Positions 1 through 9,437 of a DNA stretch of 64,000 nucleotides are shown here, one piece after another; the stretch's first letter is position 1; every line of letters starts with the position of its first letter. The DNA lies in contig NZ_CP088022.1 of the NCBI RefSeq assembly GCF_013373795.3, positions 4,526,001 through 4,590,000 on the forward strand. Reading direction: 5' to 3'. The translations under genes were made by a program, and so were the position numbers. The notes beneath the pieces are model-generated. The model had not been told where the DNA came from. It saw only the letters and a program-made list of their open reading frames with translations, and did not search any database. Source of the stretch: Bradyrhizobium quebecense (GTDB lineage Bacteria > Pseudomonadota > Alphaproteobacteria > Rhizobiales > Xanthobacteraceae).

Positions 1-1
1 T

Positions 2-1498
2 CTACTGCACGCCGAGGGCGACGAAGCGCAGTTCGCCGTCACCGTTGGAGACCAGCAGTAGCACGGACTTCTTGCCGTCCTTCTTCAGCTGGTCGATCCG
101 CTTCTTGATGTCGGCGGCGCTGGACACCGCCTCCTGCGCCACCTCGACGATGACGTCGCCAGCCGACAGCCGCTTCTCGGCGGCATCGGAGTTGCTGTCG
201 ACGCCGGTGACAATGACACCCTTCACGCTGTCCTTGATCTTGTACTTGGTGCGCAGATCCTTGCTCAGAGCCGCGAGATCGAGACCGAGCGCCTTCTGGG
301 TCACCGGCTTCTCGGCGGTGTCGTCCTTGGGCTTGGCGTTGGCCTGCTGAACCTTGTCGTTGTCCTCGAGCCGGCCGAGCGTGACCTTGCGGGTCTCTTC
401 ATTGCCCTTGCGGATGACGACGACGTCGACTTCCTTGCCGACCGCGGTATCGGCGACGATGCGCGACAGATCTTTCGGATCCTTGACGTCCTTGCCGTCG
501 AACTTGACGACGACGTCGCCCGGCTCGATGCCGGCCGGCTTGGCCGGGCCCTTGTCGTCGACGCCGGCAACCAGCGCGCCGCGCGCCGGCTTGATGTTGA
601 GGCTGTCGGCGATCTCGTCGGTGACCTGCTGGATACGAACGCCGAGCCAGCCGCGGCGTAGCTCGCCGAACTTCTGCAACTGGTCGACGACGCCGGCCAC
701 CGTCTTCGACGGCACGGCGAAACCGAGGCCGATCGAGCCGCCGGTCGGGGAGATGATCAGCGTGTTGACGCCGATCACCTCGCCATCGAGGTTGAACAGC
801 GGACCGCCGGAATTGCCGCGGTTGATGGCGGCGTCGGTCTGGATGTAGCTGTCATACGGCCCTTGGCTGATGTCGCGGTTCTTGGCCGAGACGATGCCCG
901 CGGTCACCGTGCCGCCGAGACTGAACGGATTGCCGATCGCGACCACCCAGTCGCCGAGGCGGATCTTGTCGCTGTCGCCGAACTTGACCGCGGTGAGCGG
1001 CTTCGGCGGCTTGAACTTCAGGACCGCGAGGTCGGTCTTCTTGTCGACGCCGACCAGCTCGGCCTTGATCTTGGTGCCGTCGTTGAGGATGACGTTGATC
1101 TCGTCGGCGTCGGCGATGACGTGGTTGTTGGTGACGACGATGCCCGCGGTGTCGACGATGAAGCCCGAGCCGAGCGAGTTGGTCTTGCGCGGCTGGAACT
1201 CTCCGCTCTTGTCGCCGCCCTTGCCGGGCGGGCCGCGGCGATTCTTGAAGAAGTCGTCGAAGAACTCCTCGAACGGCGAGCCGGGCGGCAATTGCGGCAT
1301 CGTCCGGTCCTTGGCCTCGATCGTCTGCGACGTCGAGATGTTGACGACGGCGTCGATCACCTTCTCGGCGATGTCGGCGATGCCCTCGGGGCCGCGTGCG
1401 AACGCCGGCACGGAGCTCAGCATGCTCGCAGCACCGATCGAGATCGCAGCTCCCATCATGCGGAGGCGACGGCTCAGGGCTGGTCTGGCAGCGATCAT
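2..1498 (-). CDS. degP: DegP/MucD-type periplasmic serine endoprotease
   Basis: The 498-residue product is an HtrA/Do-family protease that degrades or refolds damaged proteins in the periplasm. Residues 1-35 form a signal peptide ending in a PAFA-R type cleavage site. The trypsin-like domain carries the full triad: His126 (TNNHVIAD), Asp156 (KKTDLAVL) and Ser230 (NRGNSGGP). Two PDZ domains follow, at about 285-375 and 395-498. I start at 1498 because GGAGAAA lies just upstream and the signal peptide begins there; the frame is open for 61 more codons, but that part has no protease similarity. It follows hflK, hflC and a DUF2065 gene on the same strand, a typical alphaproteobacterial membrane quality-control block. 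The stop codon lies 2 bases inside the window. Confidence 0.95.
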   Translation of the reverse strand: MIAARPALSRRLRMMGAAISIGAASMLSSVPAFARGPEGIADIAEKVIDAVVNISTSQTIEAKDRTMPQLPPGSPFEEFFDDFFKNRRGPPGKGGDKSGEFQPRKTNSLGSGFIVDTAGIVVTNNHVIADADEINVILNDGTKIKAELVGVDKKTDLAVLKFKPPKPLTAVKFGDSDKIRLGDWVVAIGNPFSLGGTVTAGIVSAKNRDISQGPYDSYIQTDAAINRGNSGGPLFNLDGEVIGVNTLIISPTGGSIGLGFAVPSKTVAGVVDQLQKFGELRRGWLGVRIQQVTDEIADSLNIKPARGALVAGVDDKGPAKPAGIEPGDVVVKFDGKDVKDPKDLSRIVADTAVGKEVDVVVIRKGNEETRKVTLGRLEDNDKVQQANAKPKDDTAEKPVTQKALGLDLAALSKDLRTKYKIKDSVKGVIVTGVDSNSDAAEKRLSAGDVIVEVAQEAVSSAADIKKRIDQLKKDGKKSVLLLVSNGDGELRFVALGVQ

Positions 1499-1684
1499 GT
1501 CGGAGTTTCTCCAGGCAAACGGGTTCAAATTAGCTGGTCGCAGTATGCGCCCGTGATCACAGAGTGCGCCCGAACGGGCATATGGCGCAAGCATCTCACC
1601 CGGGCATTTCGGCGAAAAACCGGCTGCGAGAGGCTCACGATTATGTTCATTCCGGCGCGGTCTGCGCGGTGGAACAGGCAACGA

Positions 1685-1885
1685 TCAGCGCCGCACCAGC
1701 CAGATCAGGATCAGTCCCGCAACCGCCGAGCCGATGCCGACGATGCGCAGGATGTTGTCGGGCGTGGCCAGCGCGCTCTTCATCGCCCGGCGCATCCAGG
1801 CGGGGCTTGCCGCAAACAGGATGCCTTCGAGCACGAACAGGATTCCCAACCCGATGAGGAAGTCGCCGAACGCTATGGACTTCAT
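1685..1885 (-). CDS. DUF2065 family small membrane protein
   Basis: The 66-residue protein has two hydrophobic segments (about 6-26 and 43-63) around a short basic loop, which is the length and form of the DUF2065 (YjeT-like) family. Its function is unknown. It sits between hflC and degP on the same strand, so a role next to the HflKC/FtsH protease complex is plausible but only inferred. The start is supported by a GGGAGG ribosome binding site about 11 bases upstream. The 108 bases separating it from hflC contain an 8-bp GC hairpin (1926-1954) that could slow read-through. Confidence 0.85.
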   Translation of the reverse strand: MKSIAFGDFLIGLGILFVLEGILFAASPAWMRRAMKSALATPDNILRIVGIGSAVAGLILIWLVRR

Positions 1886-1993
1886 CGGATGGCAGCCTCC
1901 CGCTCGATGCTTGTTGTTGTTGAGTGGCGGCGACGCGTGATCCGCATCGCCGCCAGATCGTGGTGTTCAGGTCGTGATGTTCAGGTCTGGACG

Positions 1994-2893
1994 TTACTGC
2001 TTCGGCGCGGCGGCCGCCTCAGGCGCCTTGCCGTTCGCATTGCCGAAGTATCTGAAGAATTCCGAGTCCGGCCGCAACAGGAAACGCGTGTCGCCGGACT
2101 TGAGGCTGTTCTCATAGGCCGTCATCGAGCGATAGAACGCAAAGAAGTCCTTGTCCTTGCCATAGGCCTCGGCGAACAGGCGGTTGCGCTCGGCATCGCC
2201 CGCACCGCGGGTTTGCTCCGCGGTCGAGTTCGCATCGGCGACGATCACGGTCGCTTCACGGTCGGCCCTGGAGCGGATCTCCTGCGCCTTCTGGTCGCCC
2301 TGGGCACGGAACTCGGCGGCTTCGCGCTGACGCTCGGACTTCATCCGGTCGTACACTGCCTGGCTGTTCTGCTCCGGCAGGTCGGCGCGGCGGATCCTGA
2401 CGTCGACGACCTCGATGCCGTAGCCGTCGGCCTCCTTGTCGAGCTGCTCGCGAATCCGTGCCATCAGCTTCTCGCGCTCGTCACGCACCACCGTGATGAA
2501 GGTGACCTCGCCGAGCACGCGGCGCAGCGCCGCATTCAAGAGCGTGGTCAGCTGCAGATTGGCGGCCTGGATCGAGCCGACGCTGGTGTAGTAGCGCAGC
2601 GCATTCTTGATGCGATAGCGCGCGAAGGCGTCGACCACGAGCCGCTTCTGGTCGGAGGCGATCACCTCCTGCGACGGGTTTTCGAGATCGAGGATGCGCT
2701 TGTCGACGTTGATCACCGAATTCCACGGCGCCTTGAAGTGCAGGCCGGGATCGGTGACGACCTCAACCGGCTCGCCGAACCGCAGGACGATGGTCTGCTC
2801 GGTCTGCTGCACGGTGAACATCGAGCTGTAGCCGACGGCGAGCACGACAAAGAGGACGATCAGGGACACAATGCCGGTAACAGGGGACCTCAT
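1994..2893 (-). CDS. hflC: HflC, FtsH protease modulator subunit
   Basis: HflC (299 residues) is an SPFH/band-7 protein. It is anchored by one N-terminal membrane helix (about 7-25) with the bulk in the periplasm. With HflK it forms a large cage around FtsH that limits degradation of membrane proteins. Visible features are the SPFH core with the FKAPWNSVINVDKR segment and a long charged helical region around 180-245. The ATG overlaps the hflK stop in an ATGA, so the two are translationally coupled and should be made in equal amounts. Confidence 0.95.
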   Translation of the reverse strand: MRSPVTGIVSLIVLFVVLAVGYSSMFTVQQTEQTIVLRFGEPVEVVTDPGLHFKAPWNSVINVDKRILDLENPSQEVIASDQKRLVVDAFARYRIKNALRYYTSVGSIQAANLQLTTLLNAALRRVLGEVTFITVVRDEREKLMARIREQLDKEADGYGIEVVDVRIRRADLPEQNSQAVYDRMKSERQREAAEFRAQGDQKAQEIRSRADREATVIVADANSTAEQTRGAGDAERNRLFAEAYGKDKDFFAFYRSMTAYENSLKSGDTRFLLRPDSEFFRYFGNANGKAPEAAAAPKQ

Positions 2894-4032
2894 CGGGTGG
2901 CTCCCTGCTGCTGGCCGGTCGTGGCCGGCGGTGCCGGCGGACGCCGCGGCGTCAGTTCGCCGAGCGGAAGGTAGGGCACGATGTTCTGGCCCTGGCCGCC
3001 GTCATAGACCAGCTTCTCGGAACTGCCGAGCACGCGTTCCATGGTCTCCAGATAGATGCGCTCGCGCGTCACTTCGGGTGCCTTCTTGTACTCATCATAG
3101 ACTTTCAGGAAGCGTGCGCTCTGGCCCTTGGCCTCGGCGACCGCCTGCTCCTTGTAGCCTTCGGCGGCCTGCAGGATCTGCGCGGAACGGCCACGCGCTT
3201 CCGGCACGATCCGGTTGGCGTAGGTCTGCGCCTCGTTCTGCTTGCGCTCGAGGTCGGAGCGCGCCGCCTGCACGTCGCGGAATGCGTCGATCACCTGCGC
3301 CGGCGGATCGACCTTCTGCATCTGCACCTGCGCGATCTGGATGCCCGCGCTGTAGGAATCGAGCGTCTTCTGCATCAGCTCCTGGACGTTCTGCTCGGTG
3401 ACGTTGCGCGCCCCGGTCAGGATCGGCTGGATCTGCGAGCGGCCGATCACCTCACGCATCGCGCTTTCGGCGACCGCCTTCACGGTGCCTTCCGGATTCT
3501 GGATGTTGAACAGGTAGGCGCCGGCCCCGCCTGGCTTGATACGCCAGAGCACGGTGAAGTCGACGTCGACGATGTTCTCGTCACCGGTCAGCATCAGGCT
3601 CTCTTCCGGCACGTCGCGCATGGTGCGGCCGCGCCGTGCGGGATCGTCGATCAGGGTCATGCCGATCGAGATCGTGTTGACGCGCAGCGCCTTCGGCAGC
3701 AGCACCGTCTCGATCGGATACGGCAGGTGATAGCGCAGGCCCGGCTGCGCATCGCGGACGTATTTGCCGAAGCGCAGCACGACGCCGAGCTCTTCGGACT
3801 GGACGCGGAATATCCCGGTGGCGAACCAGATCGCCAGCGCGGCGACCAGCACCAGCGCGATGCCCATGCCGCTGAAATGACCGCCGGGCAGCCACTGCTG
3901 CAGCCGGTCCTGGCCGCGCCGCAGCAGATCCTCAAGATCCGGCGGCCTTGGCCCGGCCGACTGCGGACCTGAGCCCCATGGCCCTTTCGGACCCGAGCCC
4001 CATGGCCCCCCGCCTTGATTTTTCCACGGCAT
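2890..4032 (-). CDS. hflK: HflK, FtsH protease modulator subunit
   Basis: HflK (380 residues) is the partner of HflC in the membrane cage that regulates FtsH. It has a Gly/Pro-rich cytosolic N-terminus with near-repeats of GPWGSGPK, one membrane helix (about 58-78), an SPFH domain and a long coiled-coil-prone region, then a Pro-rich tail. I chose the ATG at 4032 because GGAGA stands 8 bases upstream; an upstream alternative would add only six residues. It is the first gene of hflK-hflC-DUF2065-degP. The 144 bases before it probably hold the promoter. Confidence 0.94.
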   Translation of the reverse strand: MPWKNQGGGPWGSGPKGPWGSGPQSAGPRPPDLEDLLRRGQDRLQQWLPGGHFSGMGIALVLVAALAIWFATGIFRVQSEELGVVLRFGKYVRDAQPGLRYHLPYPIETVLLPKALRVNTISIGMTLIDDPARRGRTMRDVPEESLMLTGDENIVDVDFTVLWRIKPGGAGAYLFNIQNPEGTVKAVAESAMREVIGRSQIQPILTGARNVTEQNVQELMQKTLDSYSAGIQIAQVQMQKVDPPAQVIDAFRDVQAARSDLERKQNEAQTYANRIVPEARGRSAQILQAAEGYKEQAVAEAKGQSARFLKVYDEYKKAPEVTRERIYLETMERVLGSSEKLVYDGGQGQNIVPYLPLGELTPRRPPAPPATTGQQQGATR

Positions 4033-4176
4033 CAAACGTCTCCTCGACAAGTCCGGACGGGACGCCCGGCCTCGAATGTCCGGCCCGGTTATAGGGGACC
4101 GCTCAGGCCCTTACAACGCAAGCTTCCTGGCCGGACGAGCTATGCGCCGGGCCACAATTGTCAATGCAAACATTGG

Positions 4177-4689
4177 TTAACCCCGGCCGCGCCGACGATA
4201 TGTCACATAGGAGAAGTCGGCGCTGTCGTCCGGACCTGCCGGATTTCGCACGCGCGCGACCTCGTCCCACTCCTTTGCGTCGATTTTGTCGAACCGTGTA
4301 TCGCCGTCCGGCCGGGCGTGAACCTCGGTGATCTCCAGCCGGTCGACCGTGCCCATCCATTGCGCATAGATCTCCGCGCCACCGATGACGGCAATTTCAG
4401 TGGCGAAACGCCGCAGCGCGTCACCAAGCGCAATTGCGCGAGCAGTTTCGAACGATGTGGTGACGATCGCGCCACGCGCGCGATAGTTCGCATCGCGCGT
4501 CACCACGATGTTGGTGCGACCCGGCAGCGGCCTGCGCAGGGATTCGAACGTCTTGCGTCCCATCACGACGGGCCGGTTGATGGTGATGGCCTTGAAGCGC
4601 TGCTGATCGGTCTTCAGCCGCCACGGAATTGCGTTGGCATTTCCGATCACGCCGTTCTCGGCGACCGCGACGACGAGCACGATCTCCAT
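4177..4689 (-). CDS. folA: dihydrofolate reductase
   Basis: The 170-residue enzyme reduces dihydrofolate to tetrahydrofolate with NADPH and so recycles the dihydrofolate produced by ThyA. Signature features are the N-terminal strand with VAVAENGVIG, the IPWRLKTDQQRFK segment, the VVMGRKTFES motif and the AVIGGAEIY motif. The start at 4689 gives the family length and begins on the last base of the upstream stop codon (TGATG). The frame remains open upstream, but that reads through the acetyltransferase gene and is not real. It is the last gene of thyA-acetyltransferase-folA. Confidence 0.95.
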   Translation of the reverse strand: MEIVLVVAVAENGVIGNANAIPWRLKTDQQRFKAITINRPVVMGRKTFESLRRPLPGRTNIVVTRDANYRARGAIVTTSFETARAIALGDALRRFATEIAVIGGAEIYAQWMGTVDRLEITEVHARPDGDTRFDKIDAKEWDEVARVRNPAGPDDSADFSYVTYRRRGRG

Positions 4690-5174
4690 CAGCGCGCTCC
4701 TTCCGCGAGCGCCGACAGCGCCGGACCGGAGACGCGGCAAATCGTCCATTCGTCCATCAGCTCGGCGCCGAGCGACTTGTAAAATGCGATCGACGGCGCG
4801 TTCCAGTCGAGCACCGCCCATTGCAGCCGCGCCCAGCCATTGGCGAGGCATTGCTTCGCCAGATGCACCAGCAGCGCCTTGCCGATCCCCTTGCCGCGCA
4901 GTGCCGGACGCACGAAGAGATCCTCGAGATAGATGCCGTGGCGACCGGCGAAGGTCGAGAAGTTGACGAACCAGACCGCGAAGCCGGCCGGCTCGCCGTT
5001 CCATTCCGCGATGTCGCAGGTAAGCCGCGGGTTGGGGCCGAACAGCGCCTCGGCGATATCGGCCTCGCTGGCGTGGACCTCGTGCAAAAGCTTTTCGTAG
5101 TCGGCGAGCTCGCGGACCAGCGAGAACACCAGTCCGGCCTCATCGGGCCGCGCACGGCGGATGGTCAGCGACAT
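4689..5174 (-). CDS. GNAT N-acetyltransferase, diamine/thialysine type
   Basis: This 161-residue GNAT enzyme transfers an acetyl group from acetyl-CoA to an amine. The acetyl-CoA loop is LRGKGIGKALL (about 93-103). The segment LQWAVLDWNAPSIAFYKSLG is typical of the spermidine/thialysine acetyltransferase branch, so a polyamine or lysine analogue is the likely substrate, though this is family inference. A GAGGGA site precedes the ATG. It lies 8 bases after thyA and is fused by a TGATG junction to folA, so it is co-transcribed with thymidylate synthesis without an obvious pathway link. Confidence 0.85.
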   Translation of the reverse strand: MSLTIRRARPDEAGLVFSLVRELADYEKLLHEVHASEADIAEALFGPNPRLTCDIAEWNGEPAGFAVWFVNFSTFAGRHGIYLEDLFVRPALRGKGIGKALLVHLAKQCLANGWARLQWAVLDWNAPSIAFYKSLGAELMDEWTICRVSGPALSALAEGAR

Positions 5175-5182
5175 CTAATCCC

Positions 5183-5977
5183 TCAGACCGCGACTTCAGC
5201 CTTGATGTGCGGATGCGGGTCGTAACCCTCGAGTTTGAAGTCCTCGTAGCGGAACGCGAAGATATCCTTCACGTCGGGATTGATCGCCATCGTCGGCAAC
5301 GGCCGCGTCGGCCGCGTCAATTGCAGATGCGCCTGCTCGATATGGTTCGAGTAGAGATGTGCGTCGCCGAGCGAGTGCACGAAATCGCCGGGCCTGAGGC
5401 CGGTGACCTGCGCGACCATCATGGTCAGCAGCGCGTAGGAGGCGATGTTGAAGGGTACGCCGAGGAAGACGTCGGCCGAGCGCTGATAGAGCTGGCAGGA
5501 CAATTTGCCGTTCGCGACATAGAACTGGAACAGACAGTGGCACGGCGGCAGCGCCATCTTGTCGACCTCGGCTGGATTCCAGGCGCTGACGATCAGCCGC
5601 CGCGAGTCCGGATTGCGCTTGATCATCTCGATCACGTTCGTGATCTGGTCGATGCTGCGGCCATCGGGCGCGGGCCACGAGCGCCATTGCGAGCCGTAGA
5701 CCGGACCGAGATCGCCGTTGGCATCGGCCCATTCGTCCCAGATCGTGACGCCGTTGTCGTTGAGATATTTGATGTTGGTGTCGCCGGCGAGGAACCAGAG
5801 CAGTTCGTGCACGATCGCCTTCAGCGGCAACCGCTTGGTGGTCAGCATCGGAAAGCCGGCCGAGAGGTTGAAGCGCATCTGGTGGCCGAAGATCGACAGC
5901 GTGCCGGTGCCGGTACGGTCGTGCTTCTCGGCGCCGTCGGCGAGGATGCGTTCGAGCAGGTCGTGATACTGGTTCAT
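5183..5977 (-). CDS. thyA: thymidylate synthase
   Basis: ThyA (264 residues, the classical length) methylates dUMP to dTMP using methylene-tetrahydrofolate. The catalytic cysteine is Cys146 in [10 protein letters not shown]. The dUMP-binding arginines lie in [12 protein letters not shown] and the N-terminal HDRTGTGT loop is intact. It is the first gene of a three-gene operon that also supplies dihydrofolate reductase, the enzyme that regenerates its cofactor. The ribosome binding site is weak (AAGGG, rather far upstream). Confidence 0.97.
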   Translation of the reverse strand: MNQYHDLLERILADGAEKHDRTGTGTLSIFGHQMRFNLSAGFPMLTTKRLPLKAIVHELLWFLAGDTNIKYLNDNGVTIWDEWADANGDLGPVYGSQWRSWPAPDGRSIDQITNVIEMIKRNPDSRRLIVSAWNPAEVDKMALPPCHCLFQFYVANGKLSCQLYQRSADVFLGVPFNIASYALLTMMVAQVTGLRPGDFVHSLGDAHLYSNHIEQAHLQLTRPTRPLPTMAINPDVKDIFAFRYEDFKLEGYDPHPHIKAEVAV

Positions 5978-6101
5978 GGCGCTGGTTTCGGACCCTTCGG
6001 GGAAGCGGCGAACTTAACGGCCGAGGCTGCCAACCGACATGCCGATTCGGCGGATTACACCGATTATACCCTGAAAAGTGAGCACCCTTGAGCCAAACGA
6101 C

Positions 6102-6129
6102 AAGGGGCGGAACCTGTGTTCCGCCCCTG
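6102..6129 (-). terminator. terminator of the Bug-type binding protein gene
   Basis: A perfect 11-bp stem (AGGGGCGGAAC with GTTCCGCCCCT) closes on a four-base loop, 26 bases after the stop of the minus-strand binding protein gene. On that strand it is followed by a TTGTCGTTT stretch. It probably ends transcription before thyA. Confidence 0.75.
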
Positions 6130-6153
6130 CCCTATCCGATTGATCGCGTTGGC

Positions 6154-7134
6154 TTAACTTGCCGGCTTGAGCACCGGGGTCCACTTCGCGATCTCGTTCT
6201 TGACGAGGGTCGCCAGCGCCTCCGGCGTGCGGTTGGCGGGCGCCGGGATCACGCTGCCGAGCTCGAGCAGCCGCTTGCGCACGTTCTCGTCGTTGAGCGC
6301 CTTGATGGCCGCTGCATTCAGCGTGGCGATGATCGCGGGCGAAGTTCCCTTCGGCGCGAAGATCGCGTTCCAGGCTTGGGCCTGGAACGCCGGCAGGCCG
6401 GCCTCCGCCGTGGTCGGGACATTGGGGAGCGACGGATTGCGCTCGGGGGTGGCGATCGCATAGGCCTTGATGGTGCCGGCGTTGATCTGCGGCACCGCGT
6501 TGACGATCTGGTCGCACATGTAATCGACCTGGCCGGCGACCAGCGCGTTCATCGCAGGGCCGGTGCCGTTGAAGGGCACGCCGACCGGCTTGACGTCGAG
6601 GATCGAGTTCAACAGCTCGCAGGAGGCATGCGAGACCGAACCGATGCCGGCATGCGCGGCGTTGACCTTCTCGGCATTGGCCTTCACGTAGGCGACGAAT
6701 TCCTTCAGATCCTTCGGCGGGAAATCCTTGCGGGCAAGGATCAGGATCGGCGTGCCCGCGAGCAGCGCGACGGGTTCGAAATCCTTTTCTGGATGATAGG
6801 CGAGTTTCGGATAGAGCGGCACGGAAGCCGCGTGCGTGCCCATATGTCCGGTGACCAGCGTGTAGCCGTCATTGGCGGCGCGCGCGGCACGCGTCGTCGC
6901 CGTGGTTCCGCCGGCACCGACCACGTTCTCGATGACGATGCTCTGTCCGAGCGTCTGCGCCATGTGCGCGGTGACGATGCGCGAGATGACATCGGTCGGA
7001 CCGCCGGCTGCGAACGGCACGATCATGGTGATGGTGCGCGTCGGATAGGTTTGCGCGGAGGCCGGCACGGCGAATGCGCCCAGCGCCGCAAATGCCGAAA
7101 GGCATGCGCCCGCAAGCGAGCGAATGGACATCAT
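6154..7134 (-). CDS. Bug/TctC-type tripartite tricarboxylate transporter binding protein
   Basis: The 326-residue secreted protein is a periplasmic solute receptor of the Bug family. It delivers a carboxylated ligand to a TctAB permease. It has a signal peptide ending at PASAQ, then the typical YPTRTITMIVPFAAGGPTD entry and an AGIGSVSH segment of the ligand pocket. The ATG at 7134 is preceded by GGGAGGAA; the next codon is also ATG. tctB and tctA lie upstream on the same strand, but a terminator and a repeat stand between, so this subunit may have its own promoter or depend on read-through. The ligand cannot be predicted. Confidence 0.9.
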   Translation of the reverse strand: MMSIRSLAGACLSAFAALGAFAVPASAQTYPTRTITMIVPFAAGGPTDVISRIVTAHMAQTLGQSIVIENVVGAGGTTATTRAARAANDGYTLVTGHMGTHAASVPLYPKLAYHPEKDFEPVALLAGTPILILARKDFPPKDLKEFVAYVKANAEKVNAAHAGIGSVSHASCELLNSILDVKPVGVPFNGTGPAMNALVAGQVDYMCDQIVNAVPQINAGTIKAYAIATPERNPSLPNVPTTAEAGLPAFQAQAWNAIFAPKGTSPAIIATLNAAAIKALNDENVRKRLLELGSVIPAPANRTPEALATLVKNEIAKWTPVLKPAS

Positions 7135-7165
7135 CTCAATTCCTCCCGGGAACGTTTTGACCAAA

Positions 7166-7197
7166 TAAAAATGCCGGCCAAATCGGCCGGCATTTTC
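7166..7197 (-). terminator. rho-independent terminator after tctA
   Basis: AAATGCCGGCC pairs with GGCCGGCATTT around a five-base loop. On the minus strand the stem is followed by TTTTTATTTGG. It lies between tctA and the binding protein gene and would reduce co-transcription. Confidence 0.75.
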
Positions 7198-7274
7198 ATT
7201 CCATGAGACGACATCGAGTGTCGATTCGACTTCCGCCTGCGGCGCGCCGACGCAGGGCTGGCGCTCCTTGTTTG

Positions 7275-7321
7275 AGCATGATCTATCCGGAAAACCGCTT
7301 CACACTTTTCCGGATCATGCT
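7275..7321. repeat. dispersed intergenic palindrome, family A
   Basis: GCATGAT-CTAT-CCGGAAAA and its complement TTTTCCGG-ATCATGC surround CCGCTTCACAC. I recognise this as a common Bradyrhizobium/Rhodopseudomonas intergenic palindrome from general knowledge; only one copy is in this window. It directly abuts the stop codon of tctA. Confidence 0.7.
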
Positions 7322-8836
7322 TTAGCCCTCGGACTCCACGAACACTTCGTCGCGCTTGGCACGCAAGGTCGGCAGCACGGCAAGCACCAGGAGCCCCGCC
7401 GCGATCGCCAGCAGCACCGCCGACAGCGGCCGCGACAGGAACACGCTCCAGTCGCCGCGCGAGATCAGGAGTGCACGCCGCAGGTTTTCTTCCATCAGCG
7501 GGCCGAGCACCATGCCGAGCAGCAGCGGTGCCGGCTCGAAATCGTGCTTGATCAGCCAGTAGCCGACCAGACCGAACGCGCCTGCGAGCACGACGTCGAC
7601 CGGCGCGTTGTTCACCGAGTAGATGCCGATCGCGCAGAACACCACGATCGAGGGGAACATCAGCCGGTACGGTACGCGGAGCAGACGGACCCAGATGCCG
7701 ACCAGCGGCAGGTTGATGATGATCAGCATCAGATTGCCGATCCACATCGAGGCGATCATGCCCCAGACCAGGTCGGGCTGCTTCACCATCACCTGCGGAC
7801 CCGGCACGATGCCATGAATGGTCATCGCGCCGACCATCAGCGCCATCACCGCATTCGGCGGGATGCCGAGCGTGAGCAGCGGGATGAACGAGGTCTGCGC
7901 CGCAGCGTTGTTGGCGCTCTCCGGCGCTGCCACGCCCTCGATCGCACCGCGACCGAACCGCGATGGATCCTTTGCAATCTTCTTTTCCAGCGTATAGGCC
8001 GCGAACGAGGCAATCACCGCGCCGCCGCCCGGCAGGATGCCAAGGATCGAGCCCAAGATGGTGCCGCGGACGATCGCCGGCGCGGAATCCACCAGGTCCT
8101 TCCTGGTCGGCATCAGGCCGGTGATCTTCTGCTGGACCAGGTCGCGGCTCACCTCGGCACCGGCGTCGAGGTTGCGGATGATCTCCGCAAAGCCGAACAC
8201 GCCCATCGCCACCGTCGCGAAGCCGAGGCCGTCGGCAAGCTCGGGGATATTGAAGGCCATGCGCGAGGCGCCGGTCTCGATGTCGGAGCCGACCATCGAC
8301 AGCAACAGGCCGAACACGATCATCGCGATCGCCTTCAGCACCGAGCCCTTGGCAAGCACCACCGCGAAGATCAGGCCGAGCACCATCAGGGAGAAGTATT
8401 CGGCCGGGCCGAACGCCAGCGCGAGCTTGGTCAGCGGCGCGCCGAGCACGGCGATCAGCACGGTTGCGACGCAACCGGCGAAGAACGAACCGATCGCAGC
8501 GATCGCGAGCGCCGGGCCGGCGCGGCCCTGTCGTGCCATCTGGTGGCCGTCGAGCGCGGTGACCACAGAGGTCGCTTCACCGGGAATGTTGACCAGGATC
8601 GAGGTGGTCGAGCCGCCATACTGGGCGCCGTAATAGATGCCGGCGAGCATGATCAGCGCGCCGACCGGCGGCAGGCCGAAGGTGATCGGCAGCAGCATCG
8701 CGACGGTGGCGATGGTGCCGATGCCCGGCAGCACGCCGACCAGCGTGCCGACCAGCGCACCGATCAGGCACATCAGAAGGTTGATCGGCGAGAACGCGAC
8801 CGCGAAGCCGTGGGCGAGATTGGCAAACAGTTCCAT
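7322..8836 (-). CDS. tctA: TctA-type large permease subunit, tripartite tricarboxylate transporter
   Basis: The 504-residue integral membrane protein has about 11-12 hydrophobic segments. It carries the family motifs VGTLVGVLPGIGTIATVAMLLP near the N-terminus and LGILPGGGAVIASFAAY in the middle, which are the two re-entrant motifs of TctA. It forms the transport channel with TctB and a Bug-type receptor. A GTG one codon upstream could be used, but ATG at 8836 has better spacing to GAGGG. It starts 7 bases after tctB. Confidence 0.93.
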   Translation of the reverse strand: MELFANLAHGFAVAFSPINLLMCLIGALVGTLVGVLPGIGTIATVAMLLPITFGLPPVGALIMLAGIYYGAQYGGSTTSILVNIPGEATSVVTALDGHQMARQGRAGPALAIAAIGSFFAGCVATVLIAVLGAPLTKLALAFGPAEYFSLMVLGLIFAVVLAKGSVLKAIAMIVFGLLLSMVGSDIETGASRMAFNIPELADGLGFATVAMGVFGFAEIIRNLDAGAEVSRDLVQQKITGLMPTRKDLVDSAPAIVRGTILGSILGILPGGGAVIASFAAYTLEKKIAKDPSRFGRGAIEGVAAPESANNAAAQTSFIPLLTLGIPPNAVMALMVGAMTIHGIVPGPQVMVKQPDLVWGMIASMWIGNLMLIIINLPLVGIWVRLLRVPYRLMFPSIVVFCAIGIYSVNNAPVDVVLAGAFGLVGYWLIKHDFEPAPLLLGMVLGPLMEENLRRALLISRGDWSVFLSRPLSAVLLAIAAGLLVLAVLPTLRAKRDEVFVESEG

Positions 8837-8843
8837 CACGCCC

Positions 8844-9344
8844 TCACTGGATCAGGAAACGCGGGAACATCGGCATCGGAAGTCCCAGCACGTAGGGGAA
8901 AAGCAGCGCGCAACCGATCGTCAGGCAGCCGCCGACGATGATGGCTTCGATCCATTTCGTCTCATGCGAGCCCATCGCCGCGATCAGGAAGGCGGCAAAG
9001 GCGGAGACCACGAGCCCGAGCGGACGGATCGCCACCGCGAAGAACACGATTGCCGCCGACACGAACAGCGGCCCGCGCCAGGAATAGGCCGCGATATGCG
9101 GACCATCCCGCAGAACTCCCACCAGCGCCACAGCACCGCCGAGCAACAGCAGCAGCACGGCGAACATGCGCGGCGCGGTTCCGGCGCCGAACGAGAATCC
9201 GTGCATGCCCTGCAGATCGCTGGAGGCCCACAAGGCAAACACCGCAACCGCCATCATGGCGATCCCGCCGACAAAGTCCTGCGGACCGCGCACCCATTCC
9301 GGCAAGATCGATTTGACCGGCGCCTCGCTTGGCGTATCGCTCAT
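8844..9344 (-). CDS. tctB: TctB-type small permease subunit
   Basis: The 166-residue protein has four hydrophobic segments (about 26-44, 58-78, 88-120 and 130-160), as expected for the TctB (DUF1468) subunit. It stabilises the TctA permease in tripartite tricarboxylate transporters. A GGGGGAAG site precedes the ATG. Its position directly before tctA supports the call more than the weakly conserved sequence does. Confidence 0.88.
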   Translation of the reverse strand: MSDTPSEAPVKSILPEWVRGPQDFVGGIAMMAVAVFALWASSDLQGMHGFSFGAGTAPRMFAVLLLLLGGAVALVGVLRDGPHIAAYSWRGPLFVSAAIVFFAVAIRPLGLVVSAFAAFLIAAMGSHETKWIEAIIVGGCLTIGCALLFPYVLGLPMPMFPRFLIQ

Positions 9345-9437
9345 GACTTCGCTTCCCCCGTCAGGGCTGTCCCGCCCGTTGTGATTGAATGGCTTGGCTT
9401 GTGGTGCGTTGACCGAAAGCCTTGCTAGCGATTTTCG

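Noticed and set aside
863..2974. Long plus-strand open frame of about 700 codons across degP and hflC
   Set aside because: It is antisense to two certain genes, has a strongly biased Arg/Asp/Ala composition typical of high-GC shadow frames and shows no family motif. Similar shadows at 7268-8941, 18365-19573, 20452-22035, 30897-33050 and 36089-38080 were rejected for the same reason.
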